Both the position numbers and the translations under genes were made by a program. Shown here in pieces: positions 34,870 to 44,357 of a DNA stretch of 64,000 nucleotides. The stretch's first letter is position 1, and each line of letters starts with the position of its first letter. The DNA is from JARRQB01 sp965368585. Lineage in GTDB: Bacteria > Pseudomonadota > Gammaproteobacteria > Chromatiales > Chromatiaceae. The stretch is taken from the NCBI GenBank assembly GCA_965368585.1, contig CBDUNM010000001.1:1-64000 (forward strand). Reading direction: 5' to 3'. The notes under the pieces were generated by a model that ran no database searches, was not told the DNA's origin, and was given only the letters and a program-made list of their open reading frames with translations.

Positions 34870-36719
34870 CGGTCACCCGGCGGCGGATCCAGTTTGATCT
34901 CGATTTCGACGCGCCTGAGGTCCGGTCTCGCTCGCCCATCCGAGCGCAGCAGCGGGTGTGCGACCGGCTCGATGGTGGTGCGCGGTATGCCGAGTTCAGT
35001 CAATCCGTCGCCAACTTTGAGCGCGCGCTGCAAAGCGATGAGTTCGTTATTGGCCGGCGACCCCGTTCCGTCGGTGCGACCGACGATCCGGACCGACGCG
35101 TCCATTTTCAATAATCGCGCCAACGGCAACAACTCGTCGAGCTGTCCGGCCAAGCGTTCGAGCGTCTCCCGATGTATTTCGGTCAGTTCGAAGGAGCCTG
35201 CTTCGAAGCGGATACTCGTGGCCTCGATGGCCGAACGCAGGTCCGCCAACCGACGGTGTTCCGCCGCGGCGAGGTCGTGCGAATCCACCGTGACCAGCCC
35301 CGGGGTCAAGGGCCGTGCGGCTTCCCGCAGCAGGCGTGTGTCGGCGGAGACCAGCCCCGAGGTGTCCAGCGCTTCGACGCCCGGTACGGTCGGCGCGAGC
35401 AGCGCCGCACGCGATATCCACGCCTGGTCGGCCAAGCCTTTGGCGACCAGTTGCCGGTCGGCGTGCAGCTCGAGCGTGACGTCGTCCGGCGGCTGCAGAC
35501 GCAATCGGGCGCGGTGCAATGCGATCTCGGGTTCGGCCGCCTGGAACGGGCGCCAGTGTGCCTGCCAGCCGGCGATTTCGAGCCCGGATTGGCGGAGTAC
35601 CTGTTCGGGGTCCTTCGCCAAGGGGTCGCGCAGTCCATGAATCTGCAGTCGCCCCGGTGCCTGCTTGACGTCCGTCATGACTATGCCGGGTACGGTTCTC
35701 AGCAGCGCGACGGCCCGGGATTGCCGCGCTAACTCTGCTTGGCGCAGGCGGTGTTCCTGCCATTGCGTATAGCTGACCCAGCCGGTCGCCGCGATGATCA
35801 GGCCAAGCACGGCCAGGAATGCCTTGAGCGAACGTCCTCGCGTTTCCGAAGCGGGGGTTTCCTTGGCCAGCAGGCAGCGCCTCAGTTCGGGTTCCAGTAT
35901 GGCGGCGTCCCGGCGGTCGCCCGAGAATGCCTGCAGATTGTCGCTGTAGCGGGCATGAATCTCGGCCAGATTGTCCGCCAGTTCGCCGCGCAGTTCCATC
36001 GGTGGCTCGCCGGCGATGACGCAGGCGATGTAGGCGATCGGCCCGTGTACCAGCAGGGCCGTGTGTTCGACCAGATCGACGGCGCTGATAGACTCGTCGG
36101 CATCTATCGTATCCTTGTAAAACGATTGTATGGCCGTCAGCATCGCCGAGTAGGCGTCGGGGTCCTGTTTTAGGTTCAGCTCATCGGAAACGTGTGACAG
36201 CATGACCCCGTCGGCCGAGCGAATCAGGAAGGCCTGTTCCACGCGGTATTCGAGGGTGTGCCGCAGCACCACCTCGCTGAAGCTCATGCCCGAACGCCAG
36301 GCCTCCAGGCGCCAGCGCAGGCCGCGCGGCGAAAAACTATGGTCGAGGACGCGGTTGAGTTTCCTGACCATGCCGCGCAGCGCCTCGGCGATGGCGCGCC
36401 GGATAGCCGGCCCCAGTATCGGAAAAACCGCTTCTGCAAAGGCCTTGGGCTGGTGCCGGACGGCGCGCAGGACGCTCTGGGTGAGCGGCCGCTCCAATGC
36501 CTTCGCAAGATCGGTTTCTTTGGTGCGCCGCAGGGCCTGGGGGAGAACCAGAGCAACCTCGTCGGCGTGCATGAGCGGATCGTCCAGCCGTTCTTGAATC
36601 TCTACCAGCTGTTTTTGCTCATCCTCCATAAGCAGCGACTTGAGGGTTCTGAGTGCCTGCTCTGCGGCCTGTTCGTCGCGTTCGGCAACATCAGCCAATG
36701 TCCGGGTAGGGTAGGTCAC
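34866..36719 (-). CDS. Membrane protein with cytosolic roadblock/longin-like region and periplasmic OmpA domain
   Basis: 617 aa starting at GTG 36719. Residues 1-140 are helical and acidic/basic. Residues about 160-290 (EQAFLIRSADGVMLSHVSDE, YSAMLTAIQSFYKD, ALLVHGPIAYIACVIAGEPP) have the strand-helix-strand pattern of roadblock/longin domains that bind small GTPases; this is my inference. One membrane helix at about 298-316. Then BON-like repeats (about 335-475: LLRTVPGIVMTDVKQAPGRL), and a C-terminal OmpA/MotB-type domain (VRIVGRTDGTGSPANNELIA, RALKVGDGLTELGIP) that would bind peptidoglycan. This would link the cell wall to the GTPase next to it. Confidence 0.8.
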   Translation of the reverse strand: MTYPTRTLADVAERDEQAAEQALRTLKSLLMEDEQKQLVEIQERLDDPLMHADEVALVLPQALRRTKETDLAKALERPLTQSVLRAVRHQPKAFAEAVFPILGPAIRRAIAEALRGMVRKLNRVLDHSFSPRGLRWRLEAWRSGMSFSEVVLRHTLEYRVEQAFLIRSADGVMLSHVSDELNLKQDPDAYSAMLTAIQSFYKDTIDADESISAVDLVEHTALLVHGPIAYIACVIAGEPPMELRGELADNLAEIHARYSDNLQAFSGDRRDAAILEPELRRCLLAKETPASETRGRSLKAFLAVLGLIIAATGWVSYTQWQEHRLRQAELARQSRAVALLRTVPGIVMTDVKQAPGRLQIHGLRDPLAKDPEQVLRQSGLEIAGWQAHWRPFQAAEPEIALHRARLRLQPPDDVTLELHADRQLVAKGLADQAWISRAALLAPTVPGVEALDTSGLVSADTRLLREAARPLTPGLVTVDSHDLAAAEHRRLADLRSAIEATSIRFEAGSFELTEIHRETLERLAGQLDELLPLARLLKMDASVRIVGRTDGTGSPANNELIALQRALKVGDGLTELGIPRTTIEPVAHPLLRSDGRARPDLRRVEIEIKLDPPPGDR

Positions 36720-37288
36720 GAGTCGCTGTGGTCTGGTTCGCCGGGGTTGTCGGATGCGAGGCGTTGCGCCATTTCGCCTAACAGCGTTGCCAGCTGTGCG
36801 TTGTCGACCTTGCGTTGCTGCAGGTCACGGTGACGCGTCGACAGGTCTTGAGTCAAACGCGCCTGTTCGGTGCTGAAGCGCGCTTCCGCGGTATTGATCT
36901 GATCCTCGAGTTCGCGCTTGACGAGGTCGACGTTGTCCAATGCGTCGGCTTCGATCTGACTGGCGCGTGCCTGATGCTCGTCGTGCAAATGCCGCATTTC
37001 CTTGCGCAATTCGTCGGCGGCTTCGTTGCGGACCCGGCTTTCGTCGGACAACTGGCCGTTGAGTTCGGCGACTGCCTGGTCGATTCTGGCTTGCAGCGTT
37101 TCCCATTGTTCGCGCAACTGCGCCTGGAAATGCTGTTGCTGATCTTGCAGTCGTCGCTCCAGTGTATCGAAGCGGTTTTCCACGGCGCGTAGGTGTTCGC
37201 CGAAGAGGATGTCGCGGATCTGCTTGATGTTCTCCGCGGCGCTGGACGCGACGACGACCGGATCATTTGCGGCAGGATCTTGGGACAT
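36716..37288 (-). CDS. Coiled-coil protein, first gene of the GTPase operon
   Basis: 190 aa, highly charged and almost entirely helical: FDTLERRLQDQQQHFQAQLR, LQARIDQAVAELNGQLSD, VDLVKRELEDQINTAEARFS. No membrane segment or signal peptide. It begins with IRDILFGEHLRAVENRFD. ATG 37288 has GAGGAGGG just upstream, the best ribosome site of the operon. Its stop overlaps the next gene by four bases. It is likely a scaffold or oligomerisation partner of the complex. Confidence 0.8.
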   Translation of the reverse strand: MSQDPAANDPVVVASSAAENIKQIRDILFGEHLRAVENRFDTLERRLQDQQQHFQAQLREQWETLQARIDQAVAELNGQLSDESRVRNEAADELRKEMRHLHDEHQARASQIEADALDNVDLVKRELEDQINTAEARFSTEQARLTQDLSTRHRDLQQRKVDNAQLATLLGEMAQRLASDNPGEPDHSDS

Positions 37289-37864
37289 GGCGCCCTCCTC
37301 AGGTGTTTCGCTTATTGTGCTTATCCTGAGCAGGAAAGCAAAAAAATGGCCCGCAGCAAGCGGGGGCGAAGTATGGCCGTTTTCTGGAGATCGAAACAAA
37401 ACCGCCGAGCACGGCGTAAACAACACGCTCGACACGATCCGCGCGCCGCCGTTTGGCCGCGACGTTCACGGGCCTGAGCGGTCGGCTTGGAAACGCCGTC
37501 AAGTGCTGGTGGTATCGGCCGGCACCCCGATCGATGCCGGCTGGGTACTCATCGGGGTTAGACGGGCTGTTTGTCGGGGTACCACGACGTTCAGGCCTGT
37601 TGCAGGCGCCCGGGTCATCGAAGGGCGGTGTATCGAAGCTAGGTAACGCCGCGTCGCTCGTCGTATGTCGTAAAAATAATTATCTTTATAATACAGAAAG
37701 ATAAGATCAATTCTCCGTGCGATCAGAATAAAATGTCGTCGTTTGCGTTGCTTAGGCACGGAGGTTGCAACCTACTCTATGCCGACCACTCGGGCGGGCT
37801 CACCCGCTCCCTCCCTCGAGTTCGCCCGGTCGGCACTTTTTGCGCAGTCAATGGGGAATAAACG
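37289..37864. other. Divergent intergenic region, promoters only
   Basis: 576 bp between the leftward GTPase operon and the rightward DUF4332 gene. A TATAAT at 37687-37692 in an AT-rich stretch (AATTATCTTTATAATACAG) is a plausible -10 for the DUF4332 gene. No protein with a ribosome site was found. Confidence 0.45.
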
Positions 37865-38269
37865 ATGATAAAGCTAACCAGTCTACGGGGCGTCGATATG
37901 CAATTGGCGGATGCGCTGCTCAGGCACGGCATCCGCTATGGAGAAGAGCTGCTCGCGGCCGCCGCAACGCCGAGCCAGCGCAACCGCTTAGCACAAGAAC
38001 TCGGCGTTGACGTGCAGGTCGTCCTGGATCTGGCGAACCGCGCCGATCTGGCCAGGATCAATGGAATTGGCGGTATCTATTCGGATCTGCTGGAACACAG
38101 CGGAGTGGATACTCTGAAAGAGCTCGCCAAAAGGCGTCCCGACAACCTTTATCAGGCGATCGTGAGCGCCAACCGCCAGCGTCAACTGGCGAAAATGCCG
38201 CCGAGCGAAGACATGATCGATGGCTGGATCAAGCAAGCGCGCATCATCCAGCCGATGCTGCACTACTGA
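37865..38269 (+). CDS. DUF4332 helix-hairpin-helix protein
   Basis: 134 aa. Two helix-hairpin-helix-like modules: LRGVDMQLADALLRHGIRYGEELL and INGIGGIYSDLLEHSGVDTLKELAKR, typical of DUF4332 proteins. The linker NLYQAIVSANRQ and C-terminal helix IDGWIKQARIIQP fit the family. DNA or protein binding is expected but its role is unknown. It stands opposite the GTPase operon and beside the Hpt gene. Confidence 0.8.
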   Translation: MIKLTSLRGVDMQLADALLRHGIRYGEELLAAAATPSQRNRLAQELGVDVQVVLDLANRADLARINGIGGIYSDLLEHSGVDTLKELAKRRPDNLYQAIVSANRQRQLAKMPPSEDMIDGWIKQARIIQPMLHY

Positions 38270-38438
38270 TGGCGTGCAGCCGGTCGGGATAAGCAACCGA
38301 CCGGGTAGTTTTGCTGATACTCGCCAGGCGCGGTCGTTGTGCGGCCGCGTCGATCGTTTTCGGTTACTTGTCCCACCGTTTGCGTGCGAATTTCTTACCG
38401 CATCGACAAATTCCGCCCGCGCCGACACTGCGGCGCGA

Positions 38439-38750
38439 TCATGAGCAGCGATAGCTCACCCGCACCGATTTCAAATAGAAGCCCAGCTCTTGAATACAGC
38501 GTCGCAGGGCATCGTCATTGCGTTCGATTGCCGCGTGCTCGAGGCGACTGCCGATTTCTGTCATACCATCGAAGCCGTAGCTGGCGCCCGTCCCGCGAAT
38601 GTTGTGCCCCAGTCTTTCCAGGCGTGGATAATCCCGGATGCGCAACGCATCGATCGCGGTTTGCAGGTCGGCGCGGCGGTTGCTCAAATACGCTGGAACC
38701 AAATCTTTGAGATCGGCGTCAATGTTGGCGTGTAGCGTTGGTTCGGTCAC
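38439..38750 (-). CDS. Histidine phosphotransfer (Hpt) protein
   Basis: 103 aa single Hpt domain, four-helix type. The phospho-accepting His is in LERLGHNIRGTGASYGFDGM (His in the GHNIRG motif, normally HxxKG; here Arg replaces the Lys). Starts at GTG 38750. A free Hpt protein fits a multistep relay between the hybrid kinase at 32867-34384 and a response regulator such as the one at 39469-40872; that pairing is inferred from proximity. Confidence 0.8.
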   Translation of the reverse strand: MTEPTLHANIDADLKDLVPAYLSNRRADLQTAIDALRIRDYPRLERLGHNIRGTGASYGFDGMTEIGSRLEHAAIERNDDALRRCIQELGFYLKSVRVSYRCS

Positions 38751-39468
38751 GGATCACGGTTCCCGATTGATGGCCCGTTTTCGCCCGGGTGCGAGCCCCG
38801 GGCATCAAGCGAGCGTGTCTGAGATTGTCGATGCTCAACAGCCTGGCGGACTCAACGCTGTTTGGCTGTAAATCCGCGGATGGCGATCAATTGTCATTGT
38901 CGAACTCGTAAATAGCCCTGCTATTCGCCCCGTCCGATATTCCCATTTGATTTCGCTTCCACGAAGTTTCGCTTCAAACGGTCGAGTCCGACCGGCTGTC
39001 AACCAGTTTATTCCACGGTGTCGCGGAAGCCAGTCCGGCGGCCTGATCTTGCGGTCCCCCGAGTAGTGATCTGCGACGCCGAATCGACCAACTGTCCTGA
39101 TTCGCGAGCAAGTTACGCGCCACAGTTCGGTGGTTGCCGGAAGCTTCGGCTCGGCGGTGATTTTGCTGCGCCGTGCGGTTTTTCGAGGAATCGTTCGCGC
39201 GCCGGTTGTTGACTTTGGCGGCGGCCGCCGGCCCCGACGTTGGTCCGCTTGGGAACGCCGGGCGGCGCTGAGCGAGATTGCTTTCTTGCTGATTTTACGG
39301 AATTTTCAGAGCGTCCAGGTGGCGGTTCGGACGCAGTTCAGGTGCTAGCGTTGTGCTGTGATCGAACAGGCGCGCAACGCTTGTGGCGGAGCGGGGCGCG
39401 CGTTCGGCCACCCTGTGTCGTTCGCTACAGGGTCGTAAGGCGAGCATCCCGCCGATGCGGCGTGGCCG
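38751..39468. other. Long intergenic region, no gene seen
   Basis: 718 bp with no frame that has a ribosome site or recognisable content. A short inverted repeat CCCTGT-N10-ACAGGG lies at 39412-39433. It may hold regulatory DNA for the Hpt gene. Confidence 0.45.
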
Positions 39469-40872
39469 TTACGGGGTCTGTTTGTCGTTGCTGGCCGACG
39501 CTTTTCCCGTTGCACGGAACGCGCTGGGGTCCAGTTCATGGCGCTGCAGAAGTTTGTAGAACTCGGTGCGGTTGCGTCCCGCCAAGCGCGCGGCCTGTAC
39601 GACTTTGCCTTCGCTGGCACGCAACACGCTGGCGAGATATCGACGCTCGAAGGCGAGCTTGGCTTCGTCCAGCGGCATGATATCGCCCGGCTGGTCGCGC
39701 AGGGCTTCCGACGTCAGGCTCAGGGGGATGACGCTGGAGGTGCTGAGCACGACGCACTGCTCGACGACATTGCGCAGCTGCCTGACGTTGCCCGGATAGC
39801 GTGCACTGATCAGATGTGACATGGCGTTCGGCGCAAATCGTTTGCGGTCGCCGCCTTCCCGTTTGGCGAACTCGTCGAGAAAGGCCTCGATCAACAGCGG
39901 AATGTCTTCGCGACGATCGCGCAGTGCGGGTAAGCGCAACGGGACCACGTTGAGGCGGTAATACAGGTCCTCTCGAAACTCTCCAGCCGCGACCGACTGG
40001 TCCAGTTTCTGGTGGGTGGCGGAAACGACGCGCACGTCGACGGGGACGGATTTCGTCGCCCCGACCGGGCGTACGTGAAAATCCTGCAGTACACGCAGCA
40101 ATTTAGCTTGCAGGGCCATGGGCATATCGCCGATCTCGTCGAGAAACAAGGTGCCCTTGTCCGCCGTCTGAAACAGCCCTTCGTGCTTGGTCAGCGCGCC
40201 CGTAAACGCCCCTTTTTCGTGACCGAACAGTTCCGACTCCAGCAGCTGTTCGGGCAGTGCGCTGCAATTGATGCTGACGAAGGATTCATCGTGGCGCCGA
40301 CTGCCGTCGTGAATGGCGCGGGCGAGCAGTTCCTTACCGGTGCCGGTTTCGCCCGAAATCATGACCGTACTCTCACCGACGGCGACCCGTCGCGCCCGCC
40401 CCAGCAGTTCCTGCATCAAGGATGAGCGGTGAACCATGCGCGGTGCAAAATCGTCGCTGCTTTTGGGCTTGCCGCCGGTGTTGTCCTGCAGCACATGGTT
40501 GATTTCATCGAGTAGATTCTGCCGCTGAATAGGCTTGGTGAGGAAGGCCGACACGCCAAGGTGGGTGGCTTTCACTGCGTCGGGAATGGCCGCCCGGCCA
40601 CTGAGGATCATCACCGGCATCACCGGGTCTTCGGCATGGATCTCGGACAGCAGGCGCAAGCCATCCATGTTATCCATGAACAGATCGGTAATCACCAGGT
40701 CGGGCCTGGTTTGGGCGATTCGCGCCAACGCGTCCCGCCCGTTGGCCGCAGTCGTTACCCTGTAATTCGCGAGTTCCAACCAGCGCTGTACCAAAGCCAA
40801 GTGGTCATGGTCGTCGTCGACAACGAGTACCTGAGGTTCCGGCGTGGGGGCATTTTGAGATCGTTGTGACAT
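39469..40872 (-). CDS. Sigma-54-dependent response regulator, GlrR/NtrC family
   Basis: 467 aa. Receiver domain with VVDDDHDHLALVQRW and phospho-acceptor Asp63 in ITDLFMDNMDG; AAA+ domain with Walker A GETGTGKE (174-181), GAFTGA at 221-226 (sigma-54 contact loop), Walker B LFLDEIGDM and arginine finger region FREDLYYRLNVVPLRLP; C-terminal Fis-type HTH (GKVVQAARLAGRNRTEFYKLLQRH). Most like GlrR. Its kinase is not immediately adjacent. It could be the activator of the two sigma-54 promoters at 14607 and 19091, which is speculation. Confidence 0.9.
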   Translation of the reverse strand: MSQRSQNAPTPEPQVLVVDDDHDHLALVQRWLELANYRVTTAANGRDALARIAQTRPDLVITDLFMDNMDGLRLLSEIHAEDPVMPVMILSGRAAIPDAVKATHLGVSAFLTKPIQRQNLLDEINHVLQDNTGGKPKSSDDFAPRMVHRSSLMQELLGRARRVAVGESTVMISGETGTGKELLARAIHDGSRRHDESFVSINCSALPEQLLESELFGHEKGAFTGALTKHEGLFQTADKGTLFLDEIGDMPMALQAKLLRVLQDFHVRPVGATKSVPVDVRVVSATHQKLDQSVAAGEFREDLYYRLNVVPLRLPALRDRREDIPLLIEAFLDEFAKREGGDRKRFAPNAMSHLISARYPGNVRQLRNVVEQCVVLSTSSVIPLSLTSEALRDQPGDIMPLDEAKLAFERRYLASVLRASEGKVVQAARLAGRNRTEFYKLLQRHELDPSAFRATGKASASNDKQTP

Positions 40873-41025
40873 GCGCAGGCGATATCTCGACAGGGAGGCT
40901 TCATTCTAGACGATATGCAACGCCGATCCGATGCGATTTGTTCGATTGCCGGATCACCCGGCAGGTTTTATTCACTCGGAACTGGCTGTTCGGCCTGGCG
41001 ACGCGCGGGGCGCCGTCCCGGCGGC

Positions 41026-41050
41026 GTAAAAATGCCCCCTGGGTTGGGGC
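41026..41050 (-). terminator. Rho-independent terminator of the outer-membrane barrel gene
   Basis: On the minus strand GCCCC-AACCCAG-GGGGC is followed by ATTTTT, 34 bp after the stop at 41084. Confidence 0.7.
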
Positions 41051-41083
41051 TCCTGAGTTGCAACGAGCCAATGGCTCGGGGCA

Positions 41084-42061
41084 TCAGTCGAAGCTCAGTC
41101 CCCAGGTCAGCTCGATTTCGTTCTGTCTGAGATTCGGGCCGGTTTGCGGCACGAGCAGGTACGGATGCCGTTCGCCGTAACCGCCCTGCAGCGAGTGCGT
41201 GTACGACAGCGTGAGCATCTGGTCAGGATTCGGCCGATAGCTGAGGCCGAGGTTGGCGTGCGTCTGGGCGATAGCGCTTGCGGTGGACTCGCTGCGCTCA
41301 TCGCCGATTGAAGCCTGATGGTTGACGCCGGCGCTTAACATCAGGCGCGGGGTGTACAGCCATTGCACACCCAACTGGAAAACCTCCAGATCGTCCGCGT
41401 CGGTCGCACCCACCGTGCCGTCCGTCGACAGTCTGCCGCCGACCTCGTCGCGGGCCAGCGGGTCAAGCGAACTGTAGTAAACGCGTTGCCAGTCGAAAGC
41501 CACGGTCAACCTGGACGAGAAAGCGTAGGCCAGTCCAGCGGATACCGCGGGCGGCACGGCGGAATTGACGGTACGGTCGGCCAAGCGGCGGCCTTGCTCG
41601 GAGGCTGTGGCGTAGATCTGTGATTGCAGTGTCATCCCGGCCGTCAATTGCGGGCTGAGCTGTCCCATCCAGCCAAGACGTACGCCGTAGCCCTGCGGGT
41701 TGCTGACATTCGGCGAGCCCGCTGCGTAATCCTGGTGCCCACCCGAATCCGCGCCGGACGACAGCGTCGCCAGGATGGGCGTCACACCAATGGTATGGTC
41801 AGCGTGCAAGGCGTGGGTGTAGGGCGAGCCGACCAAAATGTCAAAGCGGGTACGGCCCATCTGTATGCCGGCAAAATCCGGTGCGGTGGAGTTTCGCCAG
41901 ACGTCGGCGTTGGGTGCGTAGTCGAGCCAGGTGATACCCATCGGGTAGGCGGGCGGCAGTTGCGCCGGCCCCGGCAGATGCGTGCCGGCCGTTACGCTGC
42001 CGCACAAAAATGCCAGCGCGCAGTATGCCAGCCAGGTTGTTGGGTCGAATCGGCGGTCCAT
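41084..42061 (-). CDS. FadL/OmpP1-like outer-membrane beta-barrel protein
   Basis: 325 aa with a signal peptide (TWLAYCALAFLCGSVTAG). Alternating hydrophobic strands and short polar turns: YGVRLGWMGQLSPQLTAGM, VSAGLAYAFSSRLTVAFDW, MLSAGVNHQASIGDE, QTHANLGLSYRPNPDQMLT, and an ending NEIELTWGLSFD with C-terminal Phe-Asp. The pattern resembles FadL-family transporters of hydrophobic substrates. ATG 42061 with AGGGGA upstream gives a clean signal peptide. Substrate unknown. Confidence 0.75.
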   Translation of the reverse strand: MDRRFDPTTWLAYCALAFLCGSVTAGTHLPGPAQLPPAYPMGITWLDYAPNADVWRNSTAPDFAGIQMGRTRFDILVGSPYTHALHADHTIGVTPILATLSSGADSGGHQDYAAGSPNVSNPQGYGVRLGWMGQLSPQLTAGMTLQSQIYATASEQGRRLADRTVNSAVPPAVSAGLAYAFSSRLTVAFDWQRVYYSSLDPLARDEVGGRLSTDGTVGATDADDLEVFQLGVQWLYTPRLMLSAGVNHQASIGDERSESTASAIAQTHANLGLSYRPNPDQMLTLSYTHSLQGGYGERHPYLLVPQTGPNLRQNEIELTWGLSFD

Positions 42062-42315
42062 ATCAGGTCCCCTGCTAGCCATCAGTACGTTGGTGGTGAC
42101 GAGTGTCCGTCGTGCGTAATCGTTTTGGACCTAATCACTCGCCGCACCCGTGAAGCGCGAGCCACCTTAAGCATACGATTCCCGAACGATATACGGCAGC
42201 GGCGAAAAAATCTTAACAACGCGTCACGCTTTTGTCGTCCGCCGCAGGCGCCGGGACGGCGGCAAATAGGGTCTTGCCGTCTCCCGCCTTCGGCTGATAA
42301 GCGGCAAGCGACCCG

Positions 42316-43035
42316 TCAAGCGCCTGCCCGCGCGGATCGCTGGGTGGCAATGATGGCGGTGATACCGCGTTCCGCGAGGATCAGCATGGCGTCCAGCTCG
42401 GCGCGACTGAACGGTGTCGACTCGGCTGTACCCTGCACCTCGATCAGCCCCGCCGCGTCGTTCATCACCACGTTCATGTCGGTTGCGGCATTGGAGTCTT
42501 CTGCATAGTCGAGATCCAGGATGGGTTCGCCGTCGAAAATGCCCACCGACACCGATGCGACATGATGGGTGATCGGGTTTTGCGGCAACTCATTCGCGGC
42601 CAAGAGGCCGTCGATCGCGTCGGCGAGAGCGACGAAGGCGCCCGAGATCGACGCGGTGCGCGTGCCCCCGTCGGCCTGTATGACATCGCAATCGAGAGTA
42701 ATCGTGCGCACGCCAAGCTTCTTCAAGTCCACCGCGGCGCGCAGCGACCTGCCGATCAGGCGTTGTATTTCCATCGTTCGACCGCTTTGTTTGCCGCGCG
42801 CGGATTCGCGGCCCATGCGTTCGCCGGTGGACCGGGGCAGCATCCCGTATTCGGCCGTGATCCAGCCGCCGTCCTGGTCGTTCATCCAGCGCGGCGTGCG
42901 GTTCTCCACGGTGGCCGTGCACAGCACCCGGGTGTCACCAAAGGAGACGAGCACCGAGCCTTCGGCGTGTTTCGTGTAGTGACGTTCAAACATGATGTCG
43001 CGCATCTCGTTGGGTTGACGGCGGCTTGGTCTCAT
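42316..43035 (-). CDS. rph: Ribonuclease PH
   Basis: 239 aa phosphorolytic exoribonuclease for tRNA 3' ends. Signatures: GSVLVSFGDTRVLCTATVE, WITAEYGMLPRSTGER (the conserved EYGMLP), GRTMEIQRLIGRSLRAAVD, DCDVIQADGGTRTASISGA. Full length and intact. It lies before the Ser/Thr kinase gene on the same strand. Confidence 0.95.
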   Translation of the reverse strand: MRPSRRQPNEMRDIMFERHYTKHAEGSVLVSFGDTRVLCTATVENRTPRWMNDQDGGWITAEYGMLPRSTGERMGRESARGKQSGRTMEIQRLIGRSLRAAVDLKKLGVRTITLDCDVIQADGGTRTASISGAFVALADAIDGLLAANELPQNPITHHVASVSVGIFDGEPILDLDYAEDSNAATDMNVVMNDAAGLIEVQGTAESTPFSRAELDAMLILAERGITAIIATQRSARAGA

Positions 43036-43152
43036 AGGTCGTCTCTCGCAGTGCAGGTGGTGAGGGTGAAAGGTATTGGCGTATCCCGCCGGGCTATGAC
43101 CTTGCTGCAGTCCATAGCGGCGGTTAAGCGGTGCGTCCCGATTGCTCAGTAT

Positions 43153-44079
43153 TCAGATCAAGCGTCGTATCCCGTGGCTGTTGTGCAGGTTCGGAGGCAG
43201 GTTTTGTTTGCCTAGCAGCACGTCCCGCAGTTCCGATGCGGACCGCGGTCGCAGCTTGGGGTTGACCGACATCGCCCAGTCTATGGCCGCCAGCAGGTGC
43301 TGCGGGTATTTGCCGTTGAACGCTTCGCGCGCCGGAACCAGGGTGTCTTCCGTCAGGCGCTCGACCGAGGGCGGGGGTGAGCGGCCTTCAATGCAAGCGC
43401 GCATGCTCGCGCCCACCGCATATACGTCGGTCCAGGGTCCCACGTCGCCGCCGCTGCGGTACTGTTCCACCGGCGAGAATCCCGGTGTGATTACCTGCGC
43501 CTTCTTGTCGCCGCGTTCCGGATCCAGGTGATACACGGCGCCGAAATCGAGCAGCAGGGGATTGCCCGCCGGCCGTAAGTGGATGTTGCTGGGCTTGAAG
43601 TCGAGATGCAGGTGTTGGTGGGCGTGGATGAGACTCAAGGCATCCAGCAGGGGTGGAAACACGGTGAGCAGAAACGTAGTGCTGAGGTTGCCTTCGCGTT
43701 TTTTGACATACCTGCCCAGGTTTTTGCCGGGCTCATAGTCCATCACGAGGTAGGCGGTATTGTTGGCCAGAAAACAATTTCGGACGTTGACGATGTTGGG
43801 GTGCTTGAAGGTCGCGAGCGCGAGTGCCTCCTGGTAGAACAGCCGCCGGCCACGGTGGAAGCTGTCAAACTTGCTCTCGGTCACGACGGAAACGGTCTCG
43901 CCGCCGGCGCGCGTGCCGACCCGCTTGGGGAGGTACTCCTTGATCGCCACTTCGTCGTGGGTGTCTTCATCTTCGGCAAGATAGATCAGGCTGAACCCGC
44001 CGCTGCCGATGAGCTTGACGGTGCGAAAGCAATCCAGCCGCGTACCGGGAGGCAGGCTGTCGCGTTTGGGAATGGTCAC
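43153..44079 (-). CDS. Hanks-type Ser/Thr protein kinase
   Basis: 308 aa soluble kinase. Gly-loop LIGSGGFSLIYLAE, ATP Lys47 in VAIKEYLPK, Glu in YQEALALATF, catalytic loop HLHLDFKPSNIH with Asp160 (HLD instead of HRD), DFG at 178-180, activation end TPGFSPVEQY, and the C-lobe PWTDVYAVGASM and LRPRSASELRDVL. No transmembrane or PASTA part. Without the HRD Arg, activation-loop phosphorylation is probably not required. This kinase is common next to rph and yicC; substrate unknown. Confidence 0.9.
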   Translation of the reverse strand: MTIPKRDSLPPGTRLDCFRTVKLIGSGGFSLIYLAEDEDTHDEVAIKEYLPKRVGTRAGGETVSVVTESKFDSFHRGRRLFYQEALALATFKHPNIVNVRNCFLANNTAYLVMDYEPGKNLGRYVKKREGNLSTTFLLTVFPPLLDALSLIHAHQHLHLDFKPSNIHLRPAGNPLLLDFGAVYHLDPERGDKKAQVITPGFSPVEQYRSGGDVGPWTDVYAVGASMRACIEGRSPPPSVERLTEDTLVPAREAFNGKYPQHLLAAIDWAMSVNPKLRPRSASELRDVLLGKQNLPPNLHNSHGIRRLI

Positions 44080-44357
44080 GACTTGGGTCGGTTCGGTCGG
44101 CGCGGTCCACCAGGGTGGGCGTAGTGCCGGGCATCTGGTGCCGGCTTCGGCCGGTTTTTTGAAGTGGTCATCATTTTGGTGTCTGGTCTGGCCTATACCC
44201 GTAATCCTGGTGGATCAAGCTGCCGGTTAGCTGTGCGCAACGCTGCTTCCCCGGTTATGATACACGGAAGTTTTCCGCCTGCTGAAGCGGTCGGTCGCGG
44301 TGCTGGATGCCGCCTCCACCAGCCGTCAACAAGTCCCCAAATGGTACAGAGGTACGC

